Below, one piece after another: positions 31,798 to 44,915 of a stretch of 64,000 nt of DNA. The first letter of the stretch is position 1. The number at the start of each line of letters is the position of its first letter. The translations under genes were made by a program, and so were the position numbers. Source of the DNA: Scylla paramamosain (Eukaryota > Arthropoda > Malacostraca > Decapoda > Portunidae); NCBI RefSeq assembly GCF_035594125.1, contig NW_026973668.1, positions 3,542,001 to 3,606,000 of the forward strand, written 5' to 3'. The notes below the pieces were generated by a model that was given only the letters and a program-made list of their open reading frames with translations, made no database searches and was not told the DNA's origin.

Positions 31798-34190
31798 GGG
31801 GGACCAGGGATTGCCTCAGGGCAGCTCTCCGGGTTCTTCTTCATCAGCCCTGTTGCCACCACCACCACTGGTGTTATACCGACGTCCGTCAGTGACCACG
31901 TTGTTCGTGGGTCATTTCTTAGGTCTTGATATTTTGTATTTTTTTTCCTTTCAGCTCTACTGAGGCCACAGTCACTGGGGACTGCAACATCTATCATTTT
32001 GGCTGTTTTCTCTTCTTTGTTCCAGATAACAATATCAGGTTTTGTTGCCCCACCTTGTGTGTGTGTCTCCCTGCTGGAATGTCCTTGTTGTAGAAGATGG
32101 TGACTCTGTTGTTTGAGACAACTGGTGCTGGTTCATGTTCCCAGATGTTTTTCTTTGCCTCTATGTCTAGTTCTCTGCACATTTTCCAGTTCAGGTATCT
32201 GCAGACTTTGTTGTGGCGGATCGTGTAATGACTGTCTGCCAAGAGAGTCTGGCAGCCTGAGACCAGATGGGTCACTTCTTTGACTGCTGCATGGCAGAAT
32301 CTGCATCTGTCATTCTGTGAGATCCCTGCCATTTTTCTGAAGCCATTGGGTGGAAGGCCTTAATCTTGTATCCTTACTATAATTCTCTCCATCAAAACCC
32401 AGCTCCCCATTCTTGAGCCACTATAGTGACCCTTCTTTATTTATCTAATCTTCTTCCAGCTCTTCCTGGAATTTCCTGGCTCTTCGGTGTTGCTTTTGTC
32501 TCTCAGATCTGAGATTCTGTTCTCTTTTGCTATTTTCTCTTGAGTTCTCCTTGCTAATTTGGTTGCTGGTGTTATTTGATCACCTCCTTTTTTGCCAAGA
32601 GGTCTCCTCCAAAGTTTTCTACCAGTTTTGTAATGGATGTGTGTTGGGACAGGTCCTCACTGTGGTGGTGTGCTGCCTTTTCCATGGTGTCCTCCTCAGA
32701 GCTCCCCAGGTACTGCCCCATACTTAAAATGAATGCCCTATATGCCTGGTTGATCTCCATCAGGCCCAGTCCTCCTTCTCTCCAGGGTAGGTACATCCTG
32801 TCCATGCACTGGTACCTTTAAGTGACTTTGTGTAGGGTGAGCATCTTCCTGGTCTTGATATCTAACTTGTCTGGCTCTCCTTGTGGCCAGTCCACTATTC
32901 CAGCCCCACAAGTCACCACTGGTATTGCCAGCTGGTTTATGGCAGTGATCTTGTTTTTTGGTGTTAGTTCTGACCTGCAGATCTTTTTCAGGTGGTTAAG
33001 GTATTCTTTGTTGATCCTCTCTCTCACTTTTTGTGTTCTAGAGTGGCATTGTTTTCTATTCCCAAATATTTGTATGTGGGGTTTACAGCAAGGTGTTCAG
33101 TGCAGTCCTGTTCACCAATGTACATGTTTTCTGCTGCTACCTTCTTGCCAGCCCTGATGGTGCATTTGGAGCATTTATCCAGATCAAACTCCATACTATG
33201 TCCCTGGAGAACTGATGTACTGCTCTGACGAGTTCACTGAGTTTTTGGTCTGATTCTGCATAGATCTTCAGGTCATCCATGAAGATGACCTGAAGATGAG
33301 CCTAGCTGTTTTTTTGGCCTCTGCTTTTGTTTAAATTATAGCCAATGTCATATTTCTTCAATATTTTACTAAGTGGTTCTACAGTGATGCAGAACAAGAG
33401 TGGTGGGAGGCTGTCTCCCTGGAATATTCCTGTCTGTATTTTCACAAGTGGGATTACTGTTTGTCCCCCTGTGTGGCTCAGGGTGATGGTATTTTTCCAC
33501 CTGGTCTTTTGGACCTTGCGGAGGTCCAGGCACCGCATTATCCATGAGTGGAGCACACTGTCAAATGCCTTTTTTTGCAGTTGATCCATGCCATGCCTAG
33601 GTTTCTCCTTCTCTTCTTGCAGTCCTGTAAGATTGTTTTGTTGATTAATAATTGGTCTTTAGTGCCTGATTTATTCCTTATACAGATCTTCCATTCTTTT
33701 CCAGGTAGTTCCCACTGTCTAGATGTTCATATGTTGCATCTGCTATGACCCCTGTCAGCCACTTGTATGTTGTTGATGGGCAGCAGATGGGTCTGTATTT
33801 GTTTGGCAAGTGAGTCTGGCCGGTCTTTGGGAGCAGGTTGGTACTTCCAGTGGTTAGCCATTGTGGGGAGTCCTCTTCTCCTTTTTGTGATCTGGTAAAA
33901 AGCCAGTGCATAGTGATGGTGCAGTGATGTGATCTTTTTTAGCCAAAAGTTTGGGATCTTGTCTATGCCTGGGGCCTTAAAGTTGCTGTATTGACTAATT
34001 TTCTTTCTCAGACCTTTCTGTGTCAATTCAACAGCTGGTATTTGTTGTTTGTTTCTGTTTTTCTCTATGATGGTTTCTATCCCTGGGGCTTCCTGGTGTT
34101 GTCTGGGGTTTTCAAACAATGGCCTCTGGAATCCTTCAACTGCTTCTTCCTCAGGTGGGTCTCTGACTTCTATTGAGATGTTTGTCATGT
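31798..34190 (-). mobile_element. R4-like non-LTR retrotransposon with restriction-like endonuclease, degenerate
   Basis: Minus-strand order over several broken frames: a pre-RT part with KAPGIDKIPNFWLKK (about 33.95 kb), [46 protein letters not shown] (about 33.4 kb), then NKEYLNHLKKI, NKITAINQLAIPVV, YLPWREGGLGLMEI, a CRFCHAAVKEVTHLVSGC zinc knuckle (about 32.3 kb) and TKPDIVIWNK...IDVAVPSD. The last two are the CCHC and PD-(D/E)XK endonuclease of R2/R4-type elements, which cut a target and prime reverse transcription there. The catalytic (F/Y)xDD box is not readable because of breaks near 33.2-33.3 kb. 5' end absent. Inactive. Confidence 0.8.
31994..32332 (-). pseudogene. R4-like C-terminus: zinc knuckle and endonuclease start
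   Basis: The frame reads MAGISQNDRCRFCHAAVK, EVTHLVSGCQTL, HNKVCRYLNWKMCREL, WEHEPAPVVSNN and FYNKDIPAG before a one-base shift at the short GT tract. In the shifted frame PDIVIW and IDVAVPSD follow at 31940-32045. C-x2-C-x7-H-x4-C is intact. It gives the parent sequence for the fragments at 2.1-2.85 kb. Confidence 0.75.
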
Positions 34191-34746
34191 ATCAAGGGGA
34201 GAGGGAGAGAGAAAAAGAGATGATAGTAAGAGTGACAAAAGAGTTCCTGGTACAGGCGCGCAAAAAACAGACCATTTTAGTTCTGTAGCTCTGCTCCCTG
34301 TGCTGTGCTCTGCAGGTAGTGGGAGGACCAGAGCAGAACAATGAAGGGAGGGAGGACCTATGAAGTGATAGAAAGTGGAAGAGTTCACAAGAAGAAGAGG
34401 ACACCACAACCTGCAAGACCCCAAATCCCCAACAAGAACAAGAACCTCTGACTTCAATGCAGATTTGTGAGTTAACTAGCAGGCTGCTGTCTAAAACTTT
34501 TACAGATAAATACTACACTATGTATATTATCTTAGTATAAAAATCTTTTACAGATTGCTAATAAGGCTGTGTTCTGCATACTTACCTTCTTTTTTCATGT
34601 TTTTGAATATTTTCCTTGTAAGAGATGGCAATGGTTCACTGGTGCCTGACTTGCTGCAGGACCACCACAGGACCAGCACACTCAATACAGGACAAGCACA
34701 CTTGATACTTTTCCTGTGCAACCTGCTTCACATCCTCCTTCTTCCT

Positions 34747-34748
<2 letters not shown>
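34191..34748. other. Unassigned sequence
   Basis: Short GA-rich tract at 34196-34225; otherwise no element or gene recognised. Confidence 0.5.

Positions 34749-34840
<92 letters not shown>
34749..34840. repeat. (TG)n, tail of the CR1/L2-like copy to its right
   Basis: About 45 repeats with one TGAG interruption, directly followed by TATTTACCTAGTTG. In minus sense the array is the 3' tail. Confidence 0.95.
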
Positions 34841-34843
<3 letters not shown>

Positions 34844-35241
34844 TTACCTAGTTGTATTTACCTAGTTGTATAGTACAGGGTCCGAGCCAAAGCTCAATTA
34901 GTCCTGTCTCCATACCCGAGTTTGTCCAATTTCTCTTTAAACATATGCACACTCTTTGCCGCAACCACCTCTTCTTTTAAGTTATTCCATATTTCAACCG
35001 TTCGATGTGGAAAGCTGTATTTCTTAATATCTCCCAAACAATGACTCTTCTTTAATTTCTTCATATGTCCCCTTGTACGTCTATCTCCTTCCTCCACTTT
35101 TACAACTAGGTCATCTCTGTCTATCTTCTCCACGCCATTTACTAATTTGAACATTGTTATCAGGTCTCCTCTTTCCCTTCTTTCTTGCAGTGTGGGTAAT
35201 CCAATTTCTTCCAGTCTTTCCTCGTAACCTAGGTCTTCCAA

Positions 35242-35243
<2 letters not shown>
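34841..35243 (-). mobile_element. CR1/L2-like retrotransposon, 5'-truncated 3' fragment
   Basis: Minus strand encodes LEDLGYEERLEEIGLPTLQ, ERRERGDLITMFKLVNG, TRGHMKKLKK, KKYSFPHRTVEIWNNL and AAKSVHMFKEKLD, the hallmark C-terminus of CR1/L2-type ORF2. A 3' UTR with TAGTACAGGGTCC and two TTTACCTAGTTG motifs leads into the (CA)n tail. Its 5' truncation point falls exactly on the (CA)n tail of the next copy, i.e. it inserted at or recombined with that microsatellite. Confidence 0.8.

Positions 35244-35297
<54 letters not shown>
35244..35297. repeat. (TG)n, tail of the next CR1/L2-like copy
   Basis: About 26 repeats between the truncated copy on the left and TTTACCTAGTTG of the longer copy on the right. 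Confidence 0.95.
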
Positions 35298-35298
<1 letters not shown>

Positions 35299-35778
35299 AC
35301 CTAGTTGTGAAATACAGGACAAGAGCCACACTAGGCTTGTGCCGTCCTGTCTCCGTATCGACTTTTATTTAGATTTTCTTTAAATTTATGAATTGTCTTT
35401 GCACACACAGTCTCATCTTTAAGTTCATTCCACACTGTTATAATTCTGTGTGGAAAGCTATGTTTCTTGATGTCTCTTCTGCAAACACTCCTTCTCAATC
35501 TCCTTCCATGTCCTCTTGTGTCTCTCATATCTGGTATCGTGAGGTCTTTGTCCAACTTTTCCATTCCTTCTAGTATTCTATATATTACTATCAAATCACC
35601 TCTTTTCCTTCTTTTTCTAGCATAGTCAGGTCCAATCTCTTCAACCTTTCCTCATAACTATCCTCTCTCAACCTTGCAGGGATTTTAGTTGCAGCTCTCT
35701 GGATTCTTTATAACTTTCTTGTATCCCTTTTCAAACTTGACGACCACACCAATGCTGTGTACTCCAATCTCGGACGTA

Positions 35779-36981
35779 TCATATTGTTATCAGTTTTTTT
35801 TTTTTTATCATATCTTCATCAATATAGGAGAATGCTATCTTGATGTTTCTCAGCAGATCATATGTTTCTCCTATAATTTTGTTTATGTGCTTCCCAAATG
35901 ACAAATTATCAGTAATAATTACTCCTAGATCTTTTTCTTCTGATCTTATACAGATTTCCTCATTTCCTAAGCAATAGTTGCCAACTGGTCTTCTCACACT
36001 TTTTCCAAACCTCATCACACTACATTTTTTAGCATTACACTCCATGTTCTTTCTCAATGACCATTCATTAATCTTAACTAAGTCCTGATTTAAAGCATTG
36101 CAGTCCTCTTCATTTGTTACTTTCCTTATAATTGTAGCATCATCAACAAAAAGGTTCATGTAACTTTCTTCACCTTCTGTCATATCATTTACATAAACTG
36201 TGAACATAATAGGTGCCAGTACTGAACCTTGAGTGACTCCACTTATTACTGTTCTCCAATTCGACTTGGTGCCTTTAATTTCTGTCCTCATTTCTCTGTT
36301 TGTCAAAAAGTCAGTCATCCACTTTAACAGTGATCGACTGGGTCCTCCAATTTTTTCCAATTTCCATATTAGTCTTCTGTGCGGAACTTTATCAAATGCT
36401 TTTCTCAGATCTAAGTATATGCAGTTGGTCCATCCATCTCTCTCTTGCACTATATCTATTACTCTTGAGTAGAAACTTATCAAATTCGTAACACAAGATC
36501 TTCCTTTTCTGAAGCCAAACTGTTTCTCTGTTATCACCTTGTTGTCTTCTAGGTATTTCACCCATCTGTTCTTGATAATCTTTTGACAAATCTTCACCAC
36601 CACACCTGTGAGCGATACATGTCTGTAATTTAATGGATCTTCTTTACTTCCAGTCTTGTGGATTGGGGTAATATCCACCCGTTTCCAATCTATTGGTGCT
36701 CTACCTTTTACCAGGGTCGTGCTAATTATATTGTGCAGTGCTGAGACTGACTGTGAGCTACACTCTTTTAAAATCCAACTTGAGACACCATCAGGACCCA
36801 TTGCTTTCCTTACATCCAGGTCTTCCAACATATTCTTTACTTTTTCTACTGATGTTTTAATCTCCTTTAGGTCGGTCCGTTTTCCTAACGCTGTCCTCTC
36901 ACCTCTGAAATAATTTTCCATACTAAACACAGAGTGGAAGTATCTGTTAAACACTTCAGCTACTTTTTCTGGGTCATCCAC
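35779..36981 (-). CDS. CR1/L2-like reverse transcriptase domain
   Basis: 400 codons within a longer broken ORF2. Seen in order: KAMGPDGVSSWILKEC, NYRHVSLTGVVVKI, KQFGFRKGRSCVTNLI, LDLRKAFDKVPHRRL, SGVTQGSVLAPIMF and the catalytic FVDD near residue 277, then EKDLGVIITDNLSF. The catalytic box is intact but the frame ends at a poly(A)-like run (KKKKLITI) and the rest lies in other frames. Upstream endonuclease frames end at 37109. Confidence 0.85.
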   Translation of the reverse strand: MDDPEKVAEVFNRYFHSVFSMENYFRGERTALGKRTDLKEIKTSVEKVKNMLEDLDVRKAMGPDGVSSWILKECSSQSVSALHNIISTTLVKGRAPIDWKRVDITPIHKTGSKEDPLNYRHVSLTGVVVKICQKIIKNRWVKYLEDNKVITEKQFGFRKGRSCVTNLISFYSRVIDIVQERDGWTNCIYLDLRKAFDKVPHRRLIWKLEKIGGPSRSLLKWMTDFLTNREMRTEIKGTKSNWRTVISGVTQGSVLAPIMFTVYVNDMTEGEESYMNLFVDDATIIRKVTNEEDCNALNQDLVKINEWSLRKNMECNAKKCSVMRFGKSVRRPVGNYCLGNEEICIRSEEKDLGVIITDNLSFGKHINKIIGETYDLLRNIKIAFSYIDEDMIKKKKLITI

Positions 36982-37108
36982 TGTCTCTTCTCCAGTTTTT
37001 ACTGTGCTTATTTCATCTTATCTCTTTAATTTTCCATTGATGAATTTATAAAATAATTTTGGTTGGTCTTTATGTTTCTCCACAACATTCTTTTCAAAAA
37101 TTTTCTGC

Positions 37109-38222
37109 TCATCTATGAGTTTTGACATATTCGTTCCTCTTCCTTATATAATTGTTCCACAGGTCCAGTCTCTTGTTTTTCTTCCACTTGTTCCATGCTT
37201 TTTCTCTCTCCAATCTAGCTGTTGCACATGTCCTGTTGTACCAATCCTTTTTGAAAAGGATCTCTGTTGATCTTTTGGATACCCATTTCTCTACTCCCTT
37301 ATCATAAATGTCCAGGAAAGCTGTCCACTTTTCCTCTATGTCCTCCTTTTGAATAACTATGTTCCAATTCACTTCACTGAAATACTTCCTAAGTTGTCCA
37401 AAGTTAGTCTTGTTGTAGTTTAACCATTCTCTTCTGTGGTCCTCTTTCCTTATACTGAGGTTATTATCCATAACTGTGAACTGAATCAGCACATGATCAC
37501 TTTTTCCTATTGGGTTTATGTATTTAAGGTCTTCTACTATTTCTTGTTCCTTGGTGAAAATTAGATTGAGCCTTGAAGGTGCTTCATTTCTCCTAAATCT
37601 TGTCATCTGTTACCCATTGTGTCAGGAAATTTTCAACAGCCAGGTCTAATAGCTTGTTTCCCCATGATGACTCACTGCCTTCTGTAGTCCAGTTCTCCCA
37701 ATATACCTCTTTACAGCTGAAGTTCCCCATCAGGAGTATATCGTCATTTTCCTGGAGCAGCTCCGCCAAACATGTCCTTGTGTCCTCAGGTATTTTCTTA
37801 TATTCATCCTCTCTCCAAGAGTTGGAATAGGGGGGAACCTAAATCACCACAACGTTACGGTATCTTCCCATATTCTGTCTTAAGCTTATTCTCAATACTT
37901 CTGCCTCCTCCAGCCCATATGTGACAGATTCCACTAATAAATCCTTCCTAACTAGAAGCATCGCACCTCCCCGTTTATTCTTTCTATTCCTCATCCACAG
38001 GATGAATTTTCCTTCACCAATATTCAATATATCCCCTACACTTGCCAATTTAGTTTCAACAGTTCCCATGATGTCCGGTTTCTCCTCTTTTAAATAATCT
38101 TCTAGTTCCAACACTGCTGCCATTAGTCCATTTATGTTCGTGTATGCTACTTTTAGTCTTCCCCTTCCGCATTTACTTCCCTTCTGTACCACTTTCTCAA
38201 CCTCACATCCATCACCCTCCAA
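37109..38222 (-). pseudogene. CR1/L2-like endonuclease and linker, frames broken
   Basis: 37839-38222 reads KVAYTNINGLMAAVLELE, DIMGTVETKL and RGGAMLLVRKDL, the start of an EEP endonuclease. After a break, 37109-37606 continues with NLIFTKE and IGKSDHVLIQF (the SDH catalytic histidine block) and a helical linker. The DFNC block lies between in another frame (about 37700-37730). Confidence 0.75.
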
Positions 38223-38229
38223 AAGAACT

Positions 38230-39200
38230 GTTTTTTTTTTTTTTTTTCTCCACCTCTGATAGTTTTCGTTTTTTTTTTTTTCATTTGCTCCTTTCTTAGT
38301 TAATTTTTAGTATATCTCTCTTCTCTGGTTCTATTTTTTTTTTTTTTTTTATCCACACTTGTTTGTATTCTTCCAACTTGGCCAGTTTCCGGGATTTACT
38401 CGGTGTTTCTTCAGCTGCCACTTGTGACCTAAACCTTATTTTCATAGGACTGTCCACCCTCAACATATCTAATCAATCTTTTAATTTCTTCGCTTGATCG
38501 AGTCATGCTTTGTCCGACCGCCGTTTACCCGCGCTTGGTGGGGGGGGACTGGTACCGCATCCGCACCGTGTACCCCATTATCAAAGCCTATGAACCCGCT
38601 GGTATTTGAAGGCAGGAAGAGCGCTACCGCCCCCCCCACCACCAACGGGCCGTCATCCCGTCATCATCTCTCCAGTTAGCTCTTTTTCTTCTCGTAAAGT
38701 CCCCACTAATTTTTCCACACATCTTTTCCTTCTTTTCTCTTTCAGTCCATTGAGGTGTACACTCTTCCTTCAGGCAGAATACCACATTTTTTTTTTTTCT
38801 GATCCACAGTGTCTCTCACCAAGTTTTCTTTCTGTTTTATAAATTGAACAACTTTTTCTGTTACCTTTGTGTCGTTTGCCTTGGTCTATTCCTGCACAAT
38901 TTTCCTAAAATCGATCTTTTCTTCCTCTTGTTCTTTCCTCCAATTTCCCTGTTTTACGCTTAACTCTTCCACTTTGCCTTCATATTCCATTGATTTCTTT
39001 TCAAATAACGTTAGTTTTTTATGTAGGTCGTCGTATGGACCTTTCCACACCCCCTTCTCGGTGATCAAAGTTTCAACCATCTTCTCCATCTTGTCAAATC
39101 TATCCTTCATTTCGGTTTCCAGTGATAATTCTTCTCATCATTGCTTCTCCGACCCTTCGGTCCTCTTCCCCAAATCCCGGTAAGTCTCTCTGTCTTGCCT
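38230..39200 (-). pseudogene. CR1/L2-like ORF1 with coiled coil
   Basis: 38886-39110 gives a continuous 74-residue coiled coil (KMEKMVETLITEKGVW, LHKKLTLFEKK). Further on, in other frames, KKNVVFCLKEE and PMKIRFRSQVAAEETP resemble the RNA-binding (RRM-like) part of ORF1 proteins of this family. A GC-rich insertion separates these two. Confidence 0.6.
38505..38675 (-). other. GC-rich, tRNA-like insertion in ORF1
   Basis: In AT-rich ORF1, a block reads on the minus strand GGCGGTAGCGCTCTTCCTGC then TACCAGCGGGTTCATAGGC, roughly placed like A and B boxes of a RNA polymerase III promoter. A cloverleaf is not complete. It may be a tRNA-derived SINE head. Confidence 0.3.
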
Positions 39201-39436
39201 TCGGGACGGTCCCCGTTGGTGTAAACAACACAGTGGGGACCGAAGTAGCCCCTTCTTCATCGTTCACTATAACAATTTAACCGCTTTCTACAAAACACTT
39301 TTGGAGACAGGACAGCAACGAGTAAAACCAGTGTGAAGTCTCACATCTGTATTTCCACTAGGGCAGCTCTCAGCGACGTAGATGGCTGGATTTTTAGGAA
39401 CGCCTATTTGCGTTGACTTTTCTGTCCGCCATGAGA

Positions 39437-41470
<2,034 letters not shown>

Positions 41471-41938
41471 GCATTTCCTCTGGCACGACGCGTCAGTCAT
41501 ACGCTCGGCTGACGCCTCCACACCTGTTCTGCTGCGCAGCACCGGATGGTGGCACTCGGAGAAGGTGTGGCATGTGCTGGTGTGGTGGTGTGCAGGACAG
41601 GCAGCACGTTCACTGCAGTACTAGTGGCACATTAACAACATTTCTGTATCATCAACAGGATACTTCCTTAGGGTTAATACTTACTTAAGATGTAATGTGT
41701 AATGTGCACCGCCTCTCTCTGCCTCCCCGACATCTCACCTGTTTGGGCAGATGGTTTAGGGTGCTGGGTGGAGACTTGGCTGAGAGACACGGGGTGTGCT
41801 GGTGGCGCAGACTGCCGGGAGTGGATTCCAGGAAATTGTTACTGAAGAAACTTGTATGTTTGTCTGAAGAGACTCACACTGTCTTGGACATAAACAAGAG
41901 TTGATACTGACACCAATAACATTTGTATAGTACCAGCT

Positions 41939-41980
<42 letters not shown>

Positions 41981-43017
41981 GTAGGTAATGCAATGATCTC
42001 CCTTTCCTGTGCCTTGCTCCACTGTGAGGTCTTGTTCAAGTCAGTGTGAGGAATTCCACAGTCAGTGTGGCTTGTCATTCTCTTAATATTGAGGCATCAT
42101 CTGCAGACAGAATGACACGTTTCTGAAGGTTGTGTGGCTCGCCTCGCATGACTCGTTCTCCTTGATGTCCTCTTCAGCGTCACTACTGCAGTGACACGGC
42201 AGCTCTTTCCCATGGGACACACATGTGCATCTCCTCGGCTGAGTCCATTCTCCTGGCCAGCAATGGGTCTGGCCTAGCTTGGCCATCCTCTCCCGGCTGC
42301 CTGCCGAGTCATCCAGCTGTCCACTGTCGGTCCCGCTGGTCTTTCTCCCTGAAGTGTTTCCCATGTTGCTTCCTTGCCGGCAGAGTCTGCACCCAGCCAC
42401 TCTCTTTGTTGTGCAGGACTGTTGTGGAGCAGCTTTATCACTAGTGCTGGGACCCTTCACCACACCACTGGACTCAGGGAAATGAGAGACAGGGTGGAGC
42501 AGCTTTATTATCAGTGTTTGAGTCTTACAACACACGTCAAAACCAAAGGCAATCAGAATGCCGCCTGTGCCAAACTAACTGCCTGATATGCCCTGGCCCA
42601 CACAGCACAGCGTCGGTGAATGAGTGTTGTGGTGAACGAGTCCTCACACCTGTCACGGCGCACCTGCTGGCACCCCAGTGTGGCTCACTGCACCAGAACA
42701 CCTGCACCGCGATTCACGCCGCCACACACCTTACAAACAATTCCCTACGTGTGGAGGACACCAACCACACCACCTGCAGGTGTACAACACTTGATGCAGC
42801 ACAGCACTGGGGGCACCACTCTCAAAGGGCGCCGCTTTGTCTCCACTACTTTTGGCAGGCTGTGGTGGAGTGACTGTGTTGTGGTGGCTGTGATGGTGGT
42901 GTAGCAGGCTGTGGTGGAGGTGGCTGTGGTGGTGATGCAGCAGGCTGTGGAGCAGGTTACTGTGTCATGAAGGAAAAAAGTCAAGGCTCTATTGATGGAA
43001 GAAAAACTCTTGTGAGT
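41471..43017. other. Unassigned sequence with (CT)n at 41939-41977
   Basis: No recognisable element. A minus-strand frame at 42083-42535 (150 codons) has mixed composition and five cysteine pairs but no domain I know; I leave it out as a gene. GTGGTGGCTGTGATGG-like short repeats occur at 42870-42955. Confidence 0.4.
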
Positions 43018-43034
43018 CTTATTATTATTATTAC

Positions 43035-43111
<77 letters not shown>

Positions 43112-43112
43112 G
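43018..43112. repeat. (ATT)n microsatellite
   Basis: About 30 repeats with one ACT interruption near the start. Confidence 0.97.
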
Positions 43113-43215
43113 TAATAATAACAATAAAAACTTGTTATCACTACTTACTAACAATTACTAGCCTTATAATATTATATCACTCACACAACTCTGAATATTA
43201 CTGCTGATACTAACA

Positions 43216-43344
43216 ATTTTTTAAGTCCTCCTCCTCCTCATCTTCATCTTCTTCATCAGACTCGAAAGTCAAAAATTGAGGCTGACAAGAAACACACCTC
43301 GTCAGATTCCCTGTATGGAAGAAACCAAGGGTAATTAGAGGCAG

Positions 43345-43375
<31 letters not shown>

Positions 43376-43576
43376 CTGTACACCTTACACCCCCACAAAT
43401 TGATAGTGACGTCCTCCAGCTCTCTCCACTCCTCCTCCTCAGTGATGGTTTTCTCTGGTATCAAAAAACTTCCATACTCCCTCGTCACCCTGACCCGCGC
43501 GTCCTTGAGGAGGTGAAGCAGGCGCCGCCACTCTGCTGCCTCCATCCTGCCCCGGGGGAATGCCATTTCTCTATAT
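43216..43576 (-). CDS. Small host gene, two exons, unknown product
   Basis: Exon 43376-43576 follows TTTACCCTTCCAG and ends TACAG/GTGAGT, a near-consensus donor. It encodes from ATG at 43566 MAFPRGRMEAAEWRRLL, a basic helix, and EEEEWRELEDVTINLWG; the frame is also open upstream of the ATG to the splice site, so the ATG may be internal. A 65-bp intron (43311-43375) contains a (CA)n tract and ends TTTCTTCCATACAG. The next exon read in phase gives ESDEVCFLSASIFDFRV and a stop; another frame of it reads FLTFESDEEDEDEEEDLKNC, a more protein-like acidic tail, so the junction or an unseen exon is uncertain. I do not recognise the protein. Confidence 0.5.
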
Positions 43577-44385
<809 letters not shown>

Positions 44386-44487
44386 GGGGGGTGGATAGAC
44401 AGGGTGGTGAAATTAGGGGGGGGGGAAAGACTAAGTGTTGGAGGGAATAGACTTGGTAAAATTGAAATAAAGTGAGAGAATAACAGG

Positions 44488-44499
44488 TGGCGGTTCAAC
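44488..44499. repeat. Target site duplication, left, of the I-like element
   Basis: TGGCGGTTCAAC, repeated exactly at 50463-50474. Confidence 0.9.
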
Positions 44500-44591
44500 A
44501 TTATTTTTATTATTAAAGGTTTATTGAGTATTATGTCAACATATACATATATACATATTGCACAAAGGAAAAAATATACATGAATGTACAT

Positions 44592-44915
44592 AATACACAA
44601 AGCGGGCACCAGCCCGCAGGTGGGGGAGTCTTGGGGCCCGGTGGTGGGCGGTGCTGTGGCGCGGCGAGGAGTGCTGCTCGCCGGTTAGGAAAGGAGCTGC
44701 GACCTGTTCAGCGGGGCGGGGGCGCTGCCCTGAGAACTCGCAGCATCAGGTATAATACACAAAGCGGGCACCAGCCCGCAGGTGGGGGAGTCTTGGGTCC
44801 CGGTGGTGGGCGGTGCGGTGGCGCGGCGAGGAGTGCTGCTCGCCGGTCAGGAAAGGAGCTGCGACCTGTTCAGCGGGGCGGGGACGCTGCCCTGAGAACT
44901 CGCAGCATCAGGTCT
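44592..44915. repeat. 162-bp tandem duplication covering the ORF2 end
   Basis: Units begin AATACACAAAGCGGGC at 44592 and 44754. The second unit contains the final ORF2 codons and its stop at 44870; the first is an outer, non-coding copy in the 3' UTR with a few changes. Confidence 0.9.

Larger units (their letters stand above)
35298..39435 (-). mobile_element. CR1/L2-like non-LTR retrotransposon, near full length, decayed
   Basis: About 4.1 kb in minus sense: a 5' leader (39200-39435), a coiled-coil ORF1 (about 38230-39200), an endonuclease (37600-38222), linker, reverse transcriptase (35779-36981), and C-terminus with WNELKDETVCAKTIHKFKENL (35340-35594). The 3' UTR ends TTTACCTAGTTG then (CA)n. 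Both ORFs are broken by stops and frameshifts, and a GC-rich block interrupts ORF1. The copy is inactive but gives a good picture of the family. Confidence 0.8.

Noticed and set aside
38500..38680. A tRNA gene
   Set aside because: A- and B-box-like motifs are present but arms do not form a cloverleaf; at best a SINE head.
42083..42535. A 150-codon minus-strand frame as a gene
   Set aside because: No recognised domain, no supporting splice sites, and plus-strand frames of similar quality overlap it.
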